From Eubacterium sp. (GTDB lineage: Bacteria; Bacillota; Clostridia; Lachnospirales; Lachnospiraceae), in the NCBI GenBank assembly GCA_017619835.1, contig JAFZRN010000017.1, positions 46,816-110,815 of the forward strand: a stretch of DNA of 64,000 bases. Direction: 5' to 3'. The notes below the pieces were generated by a model. It had not been told where the DNA came from, searched no databases, and worked only from the letters and a program-made list of their open reading frames with translations. Each line of letters begins with the position of its first letter. Within the stretch, counting starts at the first letter, position 1. The translations under genes were made by a program, and so were the position numbers. This document shows, one piece after another, positions 17,359 through 25,374 of this stretch.

Positions 17359-18270
17359 ATGAAATATTTTGTGACAGGTGTCTGCGGCCAGCTTGGCCAC
17401 GACGTAATGAATAATCTTGCAGCAAGAGGATATGAGGGAGTCGGAAGCGATATCCAGCCCGAATACAGCGGAGCGGCTGACGGGACTGCGGTAACGACAA
17501 TGCCTTATGTATCACTCGATATCACAAACAGGGATGCGGTGATCAGCACGATCACAGAGCTTGCACCTGATGTAGTGATCCACTGCGCAGCATGGACTGC
17601 GGTAGATGCCGCTGAGGATGAGGAGAACCGTCCGAAGGTTAAAGCCATAAATGTTGACGGAACTCAGAATATCGCCGATGCCTGCAAGGCTGTAGGATGC
17701 AAGATGATCTACATCTCAACCGACTACGTCTTCAACGGACAGGGCGAGAAGCCATGGGAGCCTGACTGCAAGGATTATGCACCGCTCTGCGTTTACGGTC
17801 AGACAAAGCTTGAGGGTGAGCTTGCGGTTGCAAATACACTTGAAAAGTATTTCATCGTTCGTATAGCATGGGTATTCGGAGTGAACGGCAAGAACTTTAT
17901 AAAGACTATGCTGAATGTCGGTAAGACACATGACAGAGTCACAGTAGTATGTGACCAGATCGGTACGCCGACCTACACATTTGACCTGGCAAGACTTCTG
18001 ATAGATATGAGTGAGACCGAGAAATACGGATATTATCACGCAACAAATGAGGGCGGATACATATCATGGTACGAATTCACGAAAGAGATTTATAGACAGG
18101 CGGGCTACACCACAGAGGTTGCTCCCGTAACGACAGCCGAGTACGGAATCTCAAAGGCGGCAAGGCCTTTCAATTCCAGGCTCGATAAGAGCAAGCTGGT
18201 CGAGATGGGATTTGAGCCGCTTCCGACGTGGCAGGATGCATTGGAGAGGTATCTTAAAGAGATCATGTAG
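17359..18270 (+). CDS. rfbD: dTDP-4-dehydrorhamnose reductase
   Basis: This 303-residue extended short-chain dehydrogenase makes dTDP-L-rhamnose from its 4-keto precursor, for cell-surface polysaccharide. The N-terminal TGVCGQLG is the NAD(P) glycine motif, STDYVFNG is the conserved active-site strand, and Y146-x3-K150 (YGQTK) is the catalytic pair. The usual rfbA, rfbB and rfbC partners are not in the window. It follows the lipoprotein gene after 20 bp with a GAGG site, so they may share a transcript. Confidence 0.93.
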   Translation: MKYFVTGVCGQLGHDVMNNLAARGYEGVGSDIQPEYSGAADGTAVTTMPYVSLDITNRDAVISTITELAPDVVIHCAAWTAVDAAEDEENRPKVKAINVDGTQNIADACKAVGCKMIYISTDYVFNGQGEKPWEPDCKDYAPLCVYGQTKLEGELAVANTLEKYFIVRIAWVFGVNGKNFIKTMLNVGKTHDRVTVVCDQIGTPTYTFDLARLLIDMSETEKYGYYHATNEGGYISWYEFTKEIYRQAGYTTEVAPVTTAEYGISKAARPFNSRLDKSKLVEMGFEPLPTWQDALERYLKEIM

Positions 18271-18293
18271 GTATAGGTATATATGGGGGCAAT

Positions 18294-20039
18294 ATGGCAA
18301 ATATACTGGAGTACCTGGACTGGCGAGGGGATATCCCCTTCAGTGTCAGCCCGTTTAATGAAGTTGATAATTTAATACTGGCAGAGATTTGTTATACGGA
18401 CTTTGAGGGTGTCATGACGCAGGATGACACCCTTTCTATCGTTGATGCGGCGAGGCTGTATTTTGAGATACATACCGAACAGGAGATACTGGGGCGGGAT
18501 ACATTTTACAAATTAGCGCCCATTCTTATGAGGAAGGCTTCCGAGTCTGTCAGGTTCAGAGATATTCTTCTGAAGAATTACATTAATATCATCAGTGAGG
18601 ACAGAGAAGAACAGTATTCGTCAATCACATTTGTCCTTCCGAATAGTACTACTTATATCGCATTTCGTGGTACGGATAATAATCTGGTTGGATGGAAAGA
18701 AGATTTTAATCTAAGTTTCATGAGTGCTACTGCCGGTCAGAAGAGAGCGGTGGAATATGTTGATTATTATTTTGGGAATGCAAATAATGAGAAATGTGAT
18801 CCTTATGAGAAGCTGATTCTGGGAGGGCATTCCAAGGGCGGTAATTTTGCGGTCTATGCTGCTGCTTTTTGTAAATCGGATATTCAGAAGAGAATCGTAA
18901 ATGTATATTCAAATGATGGACCCGGTTTCAGGGATGAGATTCTTGAAACGAAGAATTACAAGAAGATAGTTCCCAGGATAGTGAGCATACTTCCGGAGGA
19001 ATCCATGGTAGGTATTCTTCTTTCCAATGAATATGATAATAAGATCGTAAAAAGTGATGCCAAGGGATTCGGTCAGCATGATCCTTTCTCATGGCAGGTA
19101 TATGGAACCGGCTTTTTAGAGGCTGAAAAGAGGACTGAAGTAAGCCGTGTTATAGATAAGACCATGATGAAATGGCTTTCTGAAATAAGCGATGAAGACA
19201 GGGCCATCTTTACGGATTCGCTATTCTCTGCGATTGATACTACCGGTGCGAAAACCTTAGAGGATCTGAGTGACGGCGGTATTAAGATCATTTCAGAGAT
19301 ACTGAAGACAATAAAGGAAATGCCTCCGGAAAAGCAGACGGAGCTATCCGGAATGGTAAAAAGGCTGGTCAGGATCGGCGGTGACATGGCTGTATCCGAG
19401 ATAAAAAATAAGGCAAAAAAATCAAGACCTGCTATTCAGAAGAAAAGCGGACCGAAGGATTCTTTAAGACATGAGATGATAGAGGCAAGAAAGGCTTTGC
19501 CTGATACGGAAGTCATTGAGAAATCCTTCGCGATATGTAAGTATTTGATGTCTACGGATATCTATAAGGAAGCGGATATCGTGCTTGCATATATGAGCAA
19601 GGGAAATGAGGTGGATATCAGCTACCTTATAAGTACCGCAGCAGAAGAAGGAAAGAAGGTTTATATTCCCAGGGTAGAATCGAAGACCAGGATGGATTTT
19701 TATCAGTATGACGGATCATTTAATGTGGGGAAGTTTGGTATTAGAGAACCTTCCGGGAAGAAATCATTTGACATAAAAGAAGTGAAAGATGAGAAGGTAC
19801 TCATGATCCTTCCGGGAGTAGCCTTTGATAATGAAAAAAACCGGGTGGGTCATGGCGGAGGTTATTATGACAGATATCTGGAACGTATCATCCCGGCTAA
19901 TGATCCGGCGGATGGTTCGGAAGATAAAGATATCAGTCTTGTGGCGGTCTGTTATGATTTTCAGATAAAAGAAAGTGTTCCGTGTGGCGAGCATGACAGG
20001 AAAGTTGATATGCTGGTCACGGAGAGCAGGATTATTTAA
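18294..20039 (+). CDS. Fusion: Mbeg1-like lipase-fold hydrolase + 5-formyltetrahydrofolate cyclo-ligase
   Basis: The first 370 residues are a DUF2974/Mbeg1-like alpha/beta hydrolase: AFRGTDN, then the nucleophile elbow GGHSKGG with Ser180. A short Lys-rich linker leads to a complete 5-FTHF cyclo-ligase (about 388-581), with LRHEMIEARKAL at its start, the ILPGVAFD strand, and GHGGGYYDRYL at about 516-526, its ATP/folate loop. The cyclo-ligase converts 5-formyl-THF to 5,10-methenyl-THF using ATP. There is one continuous frame and no stop or internal ribosome-binding site in the linker. The substrate of the hydrolase half is unknown. purA, which feeds the same purine pathway, follows. Confidence 0.88.
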   Translation: MANILEYLDWRGDIPFSVSPFNEVDNLILAEICYTDFEGVMTQDDTLSIVDAARLYFEIHTEQEILGRDTFYKLAPILMRKASESVRFRDILLKNYINIISEDREEQYSSITFVLPNSTTYIAFRGTDNNLVGWKEDFNLSFMSATAGQKRAVEYVDYYFGNANNEKCDPYEKLILGGHSKGGNFAVYAAAFCKSDIQKRIVNVYSNDGPGFRDEILETKNYKKIVPRIVSILPEESMVGILLSNEYDNKIVKSDAKGFGQHDPFSWQVYGTGFLEAEKRTEVSRVIDKTMMKWLSEISDEDRAIFTDSLFSAIDTTGAKTLEDLSDGGIKIISEILKTIKEMPPEKQTELSGMVKRLVRIGGDMAVSEIKNKAKKSRPAIQKKSGPKDSLRHEMIEARKALPDTEVIEKSFAICKYLMSTDIYKEADIVLAYMSKGNEVDISYLISTAAEEGKKVYIPRVESKTRMDFYQYDGSFNVGKFGIREPSGKKSFDIKEVKDEKVLMILPGVAFDNEKNRVGHGGGYYDRYLERIIPANDPADGSEDKDISLVAVCYDFQIKESVPCGEHDRKVDMLVTESRII

Positions 20040-20047
20040 ATTATCGC

Positions 20048-20076
20048 TTTACTTTTACATGCAATTGTTGTATAGT
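20048..20076 (+). promoter_or_regulatory. purA promoter
   Basis: TTTACT (20048-20053), 17-bp spacer, TATAGT (20071-20076), giving a leader of about 40 nt before the purA ATG at 20125. AGAGGAGG lies 8 bases before that start. Confidence 0.6.
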
Positions 20077-20124
20077 CGGAATGTTGTGTGTAAATGAGGT
20101 TCTTTTTGAAAGAGGAGGATACAA

Positions 20125-21402
20125 ATGGTTACAGCAGTAGTAGGAGCTAACTGGGGTGACGAAGGTAAGGGCAAGATCACTGATATGCTTGCCGAGAAGG
20201 CTGACATAGTTATCAGATTTCAGGGCGGAGCAAACGCAGGCCACACGATCATTAATGATTATGGCAGATTTGCGCTGCATACGCTTCCTTCGGGAGTGTT
20301 CTACGACCATACAACAAGTATTATCGGAAATGGCGTCGCTCTTGACATTCCCAAGCTTTTTAAAGAGGTTAAGGAGATTGAGGCAGGCGGAGTTCCGACA
20401 CCGAAGATCCTGGTGTCTGACAGAGCTCAGATGGTAATGCCTTATCATGTGCTTCTTGACACTTATGAAGAAGAGAGACTGGCAGGAGCTTCTTTCGGTT
20501 CCACAAAGTCAGGTATCGCTCCTTTCTATTCAGATAAATATGCTAAGATCGGTTTCCAGGTTTCAGAGCTTTTCGCTGACGAGAAGACGCTGAAGGAGAA
20601 GATCGAGAGAGTCATCGCACAGAAAAATGTGCTGCTTGAGCATCTCTATCACAAGCCGCTTCTTACAGTTGATGAAGTTTATGCAACTCTTATGGAATAT
20701 AAGGAAATGGTTAAGCCATTCGTTTGTGATGTTTCCGCATTCCTTTACGAGGCTCTTAAGGAAGGCAAGAACGTTCTGCTTGAGGGACAGCTTGGTTCAA
20801 TGAAGGATCCGGATCACGGAATCTATCCGATGGTTACATCATCCTCAACACTTGCAGGATACGGTGCGATCGGTGCAGGAATCCCTCCTTATGAGATCAA
20901 GAAGGTTGTAACTGTCTGCAAGGCATATTCAAGTGCTGTCGGAGCAGGTGAGTTCGTAAGCGAGATCTTCGGTGAAGAGGCAGACCTTCTCAGAACTCAC
21001 GGCGGTGATAAGGGTGAGTTCGGTGCAACTACCGGACGTCCTCGTCGTATGGGATGGTTCGACTGCGTAGCTTCAAAGTACGGATGCAGACTTCAGGGAA
21101 CTACTGACGTGGCATTTACGGTACTGGATGCACTCGGATATCTTGATGAGATCCCTGTATGCGTTGGTTACGAGATCGACGGTGAAGTTACTACAGACTT
21201 CCCTGTTACTACAAAGCTTAAAGAGGCTAAGCCGGTATACAAGGTGCTTCCGGGATGGAAGTGTGATATCAGAGGTATCACCAAGTATGAGGAGCTTCCC
21301 GAGAACTGCAGAAACTATATCGAGTTCATTGAGAAAGAAATCGGATTCCCGATCACAATGGTAAGTAACGGACCGGGAAGACATGAGATAATCTATAGAT
21401 AA
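20125..21402 (+). CDS. purA: Adenylosuccinate synthetase
   Basis: The enzyme makes adenylosuccinate from IMP, aspartate and GTP, the step before PurB in AMP synthesis. GDEGKGK (residues 11-17, catalytic Asp12) and the GGANAGHT loop (catalytic His40) are intact, as are the IMP-binding TTGRPRRMGW segment and the C-terminal SNGPGRHE. At 425 residues it is full length. It has its own promoter and is closed by a strong terminator. Confidence 0.97.
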   Translation: MVTAVVGANWGDEGKGKITDMLAEKADIVIRFQGGANAGHTIINDYGRFALHTLPSGVFYDHTTSIIGNGVALDIPKLFKEVKEIEAGGVPTPKILVSDRAQMVMPYHVLLDTYEEERLAGASFGSTKSGIAPFYSDKYAKIGFQVSELFADEKTLKEKIERVIAQKNVLLEHLYHKPLLTVDEVYATLMEYKEMVKPFVCDVSAFLYEALKEGKNVLLEGQLGSMKDPDHGIYPMVTSSSTLAGYGAIGAGIPPYEIKKVVTVCKAYSSAVGAGEFVSEIFGEEADLLRTHGGDKGEFGATTGRPRRMGWFDCVASKYGCRLQGTTDVAFTVLDALGYLDEIPVCVGYEIDGEVTTDFPVTTKLKEAKPVYKVLPGWKCDIRGITKYEELPENCRNYIEFIEKEIGFPITMVSNGPGRHEIIYR

Positions 21403-21408
21403 TATAAT

Positions 21409-21438
21409 ACACGAGGCTTCGGCCTCGTGTTTTTGTTT
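21409..21438 (+). terminator. purA terminator
   Basis: ACACGAGGC, loop TTCG, GCCTCGTGT, then TTTTTG. It has a nine-base-pair stem with a stable UUCG loop. Confidence 0.92.
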
Positions 21439-21463
21439 GTTGGGATATAGCCCGAGTTGTATT

Positions 21464-21492
21464 TTGACTCATGCTCTACATGGTGATACAAT
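21464..21492 (+). promoter_or_regulatory. ylmH promoter, implying a leaderless mRNA
   Basis: TTGACT (21464-21469), 17-bp spacer, TACAAT (21487-21492). The ATG of the next gene begins at 21499, seven bases after the -10 box, where transcription is expected to start. No Shine-Dalgarno sequence exists between promoter and ATG. Confidence 0.65.
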
Positions 21493-21498
21493 AAGTCC

Positions 21499-22293
21499 AT
21501 GAATACAAGTGATATACTCTCAAACAGAATAAAGGAGCTGGCCGAGAGAGCGTACAGTGAAAACAGATATCTGTTCACGGATTTTCTGGATATGTCACAG
21601 CTCTCGGTTTTTTATGCCCTGGAGCGGGAGTTAAGGTATGTTGGAACGGCGGTATCCGGCGGGATGCCGGTTTCAAGTGGTGTGGATGGAAATGATTCGG
21701 CCGGCGGTCTGGGTGACAGGTGCATGGTCCGGTTCGGATCTCCTGAGGTCTGCGGCTATGAAGAGGATTTTCCGATAGATGTGCTGCATATCAGTCCGGT
21801 TCAGAAGAAGTTTTCCGATACTCTGACGCATCGCGACTTTCTCGGTTCGGTCATCGGGCTCGGGATAGAGAGGACAAAGCTCGGAGATATTCTGGTAAGG
21901 GATAATGAAGCTTATATGTTCGTATCGAATACTATAAGTGATTATATAATCGAAACGCTGAATAAGGTGAAGCATACAAATGTCACCGTAGAAAGATGCA
22001 CTGAGCTTCCTGCGGAGCTCGCACCGAAATTCTCGGAGGAGAGTGTTGTAGTTAGCAGCAACCGCCTTGATGCGATCATCGCAAGAACCTACAACATGTC
22101 AAGGGAACTTGCTGCGAGGTTTATTACTGAGGGGAAGGTTTTCGTTTGCGGAAGGGAAATCATTTCCACTACTAAATCGCTTAAAGAAGGCGATGTAGTT
22201 TCGGTCAGAGGTAAGGGCAAGTTTATCTTCGACGGTGAGGAAGGTGTCACCCGGAAGAGTAAGCTCTATGTGAAGATAAAGAGATATGTTTAG
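21499..22293 (+). CDS. ylmH: YlmH-type S4-domain RNA-binding protein
   Basis: The 264-residue protein has the YlmH layout: an N-terminal domain with FTDFLD, a central domain with HRDFLGSVIGLGIERTKLGD, and a C-terminal S4 domain (RLDAIIARTYNMSR...GKVFVCGR). In Firmicutes YlmH is linked to division-site genes and to ribosome quality control, where it binds stalled 50S subunits. That is family knowledge. Here it sits in front of a TetM-like GTPase fused to an NYN nuclease, with the stop codon touching the next ATG, so a translation-related role fits. The apparent promoter leaves no room for a ribosome-binding site. Residues about 52-70 are a Gly/Ser-rich insertion not typical of the family. Confidence 0.92.
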   Translation: MNTSDILSNRIKELAERAYSENRYLFTDFLDMSQLSVFYALERELRYVGTAVSGGMPVSSGVDGNDSAGGLGDRCMVRFGSPEVCGYEEDFPIDVLHISPVQKKFSDTLTHRDFLGSVIGLGIERTKLGDILVRDNEAYMFVSNTISDYIIETLNKVKHTNVTVERCTELPAELAPKFSEESVVVSSNRLDAIIARTYNMSRELAARFITEGKVFVCGREIISTTKSLKEGDVVSVRGKGKFIFDGEEGVTRKSKLYVKIKRYV

Positions 22294-24975
22294 ATGAAGA
22301 AAATGAGTTTGGGAATCCTAGCGCATGTTGATGCGGGCAAGACGACTCTCACTGAGAGCCTCCTGTTTGATACGGGCATGATAAGATCGATCGGCCGCGT
22401 GGATAACGGCGACGCATTTCTCGATACGGGAGACCTCGAGAAGAAGAGGGGCGTCACGATCCTGTCGAAGCAGGCCCTCTGCACGCTGGGTAAGGAAAAT
22501 GAACTGAATAGATCTTCCGATGATGTCAGGATCACGATAATCGATACGCCCGGGCATGCCGATTTTATCGGTGAGGCGGAGCGTGTTCTTGGTGTGCTTG
22601 ATGCAGCGCTGCTTCTTATAAGCGGGCCCGACGGCGTGACTGCTTCTACGAAGAGGCTTGTCGGAATGCTAAAAAGCTACAAGGTTCCGTATTTTGTTTT
22701 TGTTAATAAGATGGATATGTGTGAACGCCCCGAGGAGGAGATTCTTGCGGAGCTTACTGAAAGCTTCGGAGAGGGCTTCGTTAAGTATACAGGAGTAAGA
22801 TTTGAAAATGGCACGGCTGACGGTACGTCAGATGAAAATGACTTCCTTGAGGAGATCGCTTCCCTATCAGAAGACACGATAGAAAAATACCTCGAGACCG
22901 GTTCGATATCTTATGATGATATCTTAAACCTGATATATTCCGGACGTTTCCATCCGGTAGTGTTTGGTTCGGCGCTGAAGAATATCGGCGTTGATAAACT
23001 TGTAAATCTGGTTACGGAATATCTTCCGGACATTAAATACAGAGAAACATTTGCGGCAAAAATCTTTAAGATCGGTTATGAAGACGGACACAAGCTTTCG
23101 TTCGCAAAGGTGACCGGCGGAAGTATCGCGGTGAGGAGCGAGATCGATGATGAGAGACTCGCGGGCGAGAAGATAAGCCAGATCAGAAGCTACAGCGGAA
23201 GCAGGTTTGAGGCTGTCGATAAGGCCGAGGCCGGAGATGTCGTGGCATTTGTGGGGCTGGAAAACGCTTATGCCGGAATGGGTATCGGAGGCGAGTTTGA
23301 TGAGGAGTCGCCGCTTGCGCAGCCTGTTCTAAGATATGATCTCGAGCTTCCGAAGGATGTGCCGCTTCGTGTTTTCTATCCGAAGCTAAAGGAGCTTGCG
23401 ATGGAGGATCCGCTGCTTAAGCTTGAAGCGACGGACGATGACAGAGTGAGCATCTCCGTTATGGGCGACTTCCAGATGGAAATCCTGAAGGATACGATCC
23501 TGAGCCGGTTCGGGGTCGCGGTTGAATTTGTAAAAGGAAGTTTTGTATATAAAGAAACGATTAATTATCCCGTGATAGGTTACGGACATTTTGAACCGCT
23601 CAGACATTACTCTGAGGTACAGATATTGATCGAACCCATTTCCCGCGGAAGCGGTATTGAGGTGGCGAGCGACCTCAGCGTAAATGACCTCGACATCAAC
23701 TGGCAGAAGACAATCATTTCGACGATGACCGAGCATCTTCCGGTCGGCGTTCTGACGGGGGCCGAGCTTACGGATATCAGATTCACTCTGATCGCCGGGA
23801 AGGCGCATCTTAAGCATACCGACAGCCAGGACTTTCGTGAGGCTGTGAGGCGTGCCGTGCGTCAGGGACTTATGAAGACCGAAAATGTGCTGCTTGAGCC
23901 TGAGTACGATTTTGTGATCACGGTTCCGACGGAGAGCGTCGGCCGGGTGATGACGGATGTGTCCGAGATGGGCGGAAAGTGTGAGATCAGCGCGGATGGT
24001 ACTCTTGTCGGAAATGCGCCGGCGAGACTCATTTCCGATTATCAGACCAGGCTTACGCAGTTTACTTCGGGCAGCGGTTCGATCGAGCTTAAGTTCGCCG
24101 GCTACCGCGATATGCCGGAGGACGTGATGCTGAGCGTGATCGAGGAGAAGGGGTATGCCCCTGACAGCGATAAGAATAATCCGTCGGGAAGTATCTTCAT
24201 TGATCATGGCGCGGGCTACTATGTGCCGTGGTTCGAGTGCGAGGCGCTGATGCATCTTCCTTCGATGGAGAGTGAGTATCTCGGAGTTGAGGAAGAGAGC
24301 GATGATGAGAGGCTCCAGCGCGAGGCCGAGCAGGTGAAGCTGGCGCGGGAGAGGTCCGGAAAGGGTTCTCTCGAGGCCGGGCTTCAGGCGCTCGGAACCG
24401 ATGAGATAGATGATATACTCCGCAGTGCCACGCATTCAAATGCGGGCAAGGAGAACCGCAGGACGAAGAGGGTTTATCTTACGAAGAGTACCGTGAAGGC
24501 CGAGACGAGGGCGAAGAAAACTCCGGTTGATAAGAAGAAATACCTTCTTGTCGACGGCTACAATATAATCCATGCGTGGAAGGATCTTAAGGGGCTTCTG
24601 GAGGATGAGAATTCGACTTCGGACAGGCAGTCGCTCAGCCTTGAGGCGGCGCGCTTTAAGCTGCTCGATATAATGTCCGAATATAAGGCGATGAAGGGTA
24701 CCGAGGTTATCGTGGTCTATGATGCGTACAACGTACGGGGCCATTTTACGGAAAAGATGGACTATCTCGGGGTGCATGTGGTATATACTAAGGAGGCGGA
24801 GACGGCGGACCAGTATATCGCGAGGTTCACGGTCGAGAATTCGAAGAATTTCGATATCACGGTTGCGACGTCGGACGGTCTGATCCAGCTCATTATCCGC
24901 GGAGAGAATTCAAAAATGCTCACCGCGCGCCAGCTCGAAGACGACTACCGCACCCTCAGACAATCACTTTTGTGA
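22294..24975 (+). CDS. TetM-like translational GTPase fused to a YacP/Rae1-type NYN nuclease domain
   Basis: The 893-residue protein starts as an EF-G/TetM family GTPase: AHVDAGKTT (10-18), DTPGH (84-88), NKMD (138-141). Domains II to V follow to about residue 670. A charged linker leads to a C-terminal NYN/PIN-like domain (about 745-893), with LLVDGYNIIHAW, VVYDAYN, ADQYIAR and TSDGLIQ supplying the acidic residues of the YacP fold. YacP (Rae1) of Bacillus is a ribosome-dependent endonuclease acting in the A site, the same site TetM-type factors enter. The fusion suggests delivery of a nuclease to the ribosome, which is inference. Translation is coupled to ylmH (stop TAG directly followed by ATG). 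It should not be called a tetracycline resistance gene without testing. Confidence 0.9.
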   Translation: MKKMSLGILAHVDAGKTTLTESLLFDTGMIRSIGRVDNGDAFLDTGDLEKKRGVTILSKQALCTLGKENELNRSSDDVRITIIDTPGHADFIGEAERVLGVLDAALLLISGPDGVTASTKRLVGMLKSYKVPYFVFVNKMDMCERPEEEILAELTESFGEGFVKYTGVRFENGTADGTSDENDFLEEIASLSEDTIEKYLETGSISYDDILNLIYSGRFHPVVFGSALKNIGVDKLVNLVTEYLPDIKYRETFAAKIFKIGYEDGHKLSFAKVTGGSIAVRSEIDDERLAGEKISQIRSYSGSRFEAVDKAEAGDVVAFVGLENAYAGMGIGGEFDEESPLAQPVLRYDLELPKDVPLRVFYPKLKELAMEDPLLKLEATDDDRVSISVMGDFQMEILKDTILSRFGVAVEFVKGSFVYKETINYPVIGYGHFEPLRHYSEVQILIEPISRGSGIEVASDLSVNDLDINWQKTIISTMTEHLPVGVLTGAELTDIRFTLIAGKAHLKHTDSQDFREAVRRAVRQGLMKTENVLLEPEYDFVITVPTESVGRVMTDVSEMGGKCEISADGTLVGNAPARLISDYQTRLTQFTSGSGSIELKFAGYRDMPEDVMLSVIEEKGYAPDSDKNNPSGSIFIDHGAGYYVPWFECEALMHLPSMESEYLGVEEESDDERLQREAEQVKLARERSGKGSLEAGLQALGTDEIDDILRSATHSNAGKENRRTKRVYLTKSTVKAETRAKKTPVDKKKYLLVDGYNIIHAWKDLKGLLEDENSTSDRQSLSLEAARFKLLDIMSEYKAMKGTEVIVVYDAYNVRGHFTEKMDYLGVHVVYTKEAETADQYIARFTVENSKNFDITVATSDGLIQLIIRGENSKMLTARQLEDDYRTLRQSLL

Positions 24976-24980
24976 ATTTT

Positions 24981-25009
24981 TTGTGTCCGGGGTCAGACCC
25001 CGGACACAA
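24981..25009. repeat. Palindrome with GGGGTCAGACCCC core, copy 1
   Basis: A 14-bp perfect inverted repeat (24981-24994 and 24996-25009) with one central base; the core GGGGTCAGACCCC is at 24989-25001. It can act as a terminator in the gap after the GTPase gene. TTGGACACAA at 25011-25020 partly repeats the right arm. The same core recurs at 34176-34188. Confidence 0.85.
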
Positions 25010-25035
25010 TTTGGACACAATTAAAGGATGAATAT

Positions 25036-25356
25036 ATGAAGAGAATGTTACGGGTCTTTCTGGCTGTTCTAATTGTGGCCTCCTGCATGATGGCAGGCTG
25101 TTCGAAGGCTGAGGTTAAGGAAGAGGTCAGAAAAGAGGAAAAGGAAATTGCATATCTTTACATGCCGCCGCTCGTGGGGCTGATGGAAGAGGAGGCTGTG
25201 GGAAAGCTGGATAATCTCGGCTTCTACAATTTTGTCGTGGAATATGAAGCCTCGGATTCTGTGGAGCCCGGCAGGGTGACGAGGCAGAGCATCCCGGAAC
25301 ATACCACGGTGGGCACGGACTACGAGATAAAGATTTGGATATCAGATAAAAAGTAG
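25036..25356 (+). CDS. Small lipoprotein with one PASTA domain
   Basis: A 106-residue lipoprotein with lipobox MAGC (Cys about residue 22), a short Glu/Lys linker, then a single PASTA domain (YMPPLVGLMEEEAVGKLDNLGF ... GRVTRQSIP ... YEIKIWIS). PASTA domains usually sit on penicillin-binding proteins or Ser/Thr kinases and bind muropeptides; a single free one on a lipoprotein is less usual. AAAGGA precedes the ATG by about 8 bases. The next gene starts 18 bp later, so they may be co-transcribed. Confidence 0.82.
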   Translation: MKRMLRVFLAVLIVASCMMAGCSKAEVKEEVRKEEKEIAYLYMPPLVGLMEEEAVGKLDNLGFYNFVVEYEASDSVEPGRVTRQSIPEHTTVGTDYEIKIWISDKK

Positions 25357-25374
25357 ATCAACAAAGGACAAGCT

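Noticed and set aside
17090-17515. Minus-strand frames opposite the lipoprotein tail
   Set aside because: They are produced by the PPDG repeat DNA read backwards and extend into rfbD; no start signal is seen.
23386-24435. Long minus-strand open frame opposite the GTPase gene
   Set aside because: It is a shadow of the GTPase reading frame, favoured by the higher GC of this gene. Its protein is rich in Arg, His and Leu without any motif.
22294-24975. Tetracycline resistance gene of TetM type
   Set aside because: Only the family fold is shared. The NYN fusion, the ylmH operon and the core-genome setting argue for a housekeeping ribosome factor.
24981-25009. Transposon end or attachment site
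   Set aside because: The palindrome has no flanking direct repeat, and no transposase or integrase gene was found in the window.
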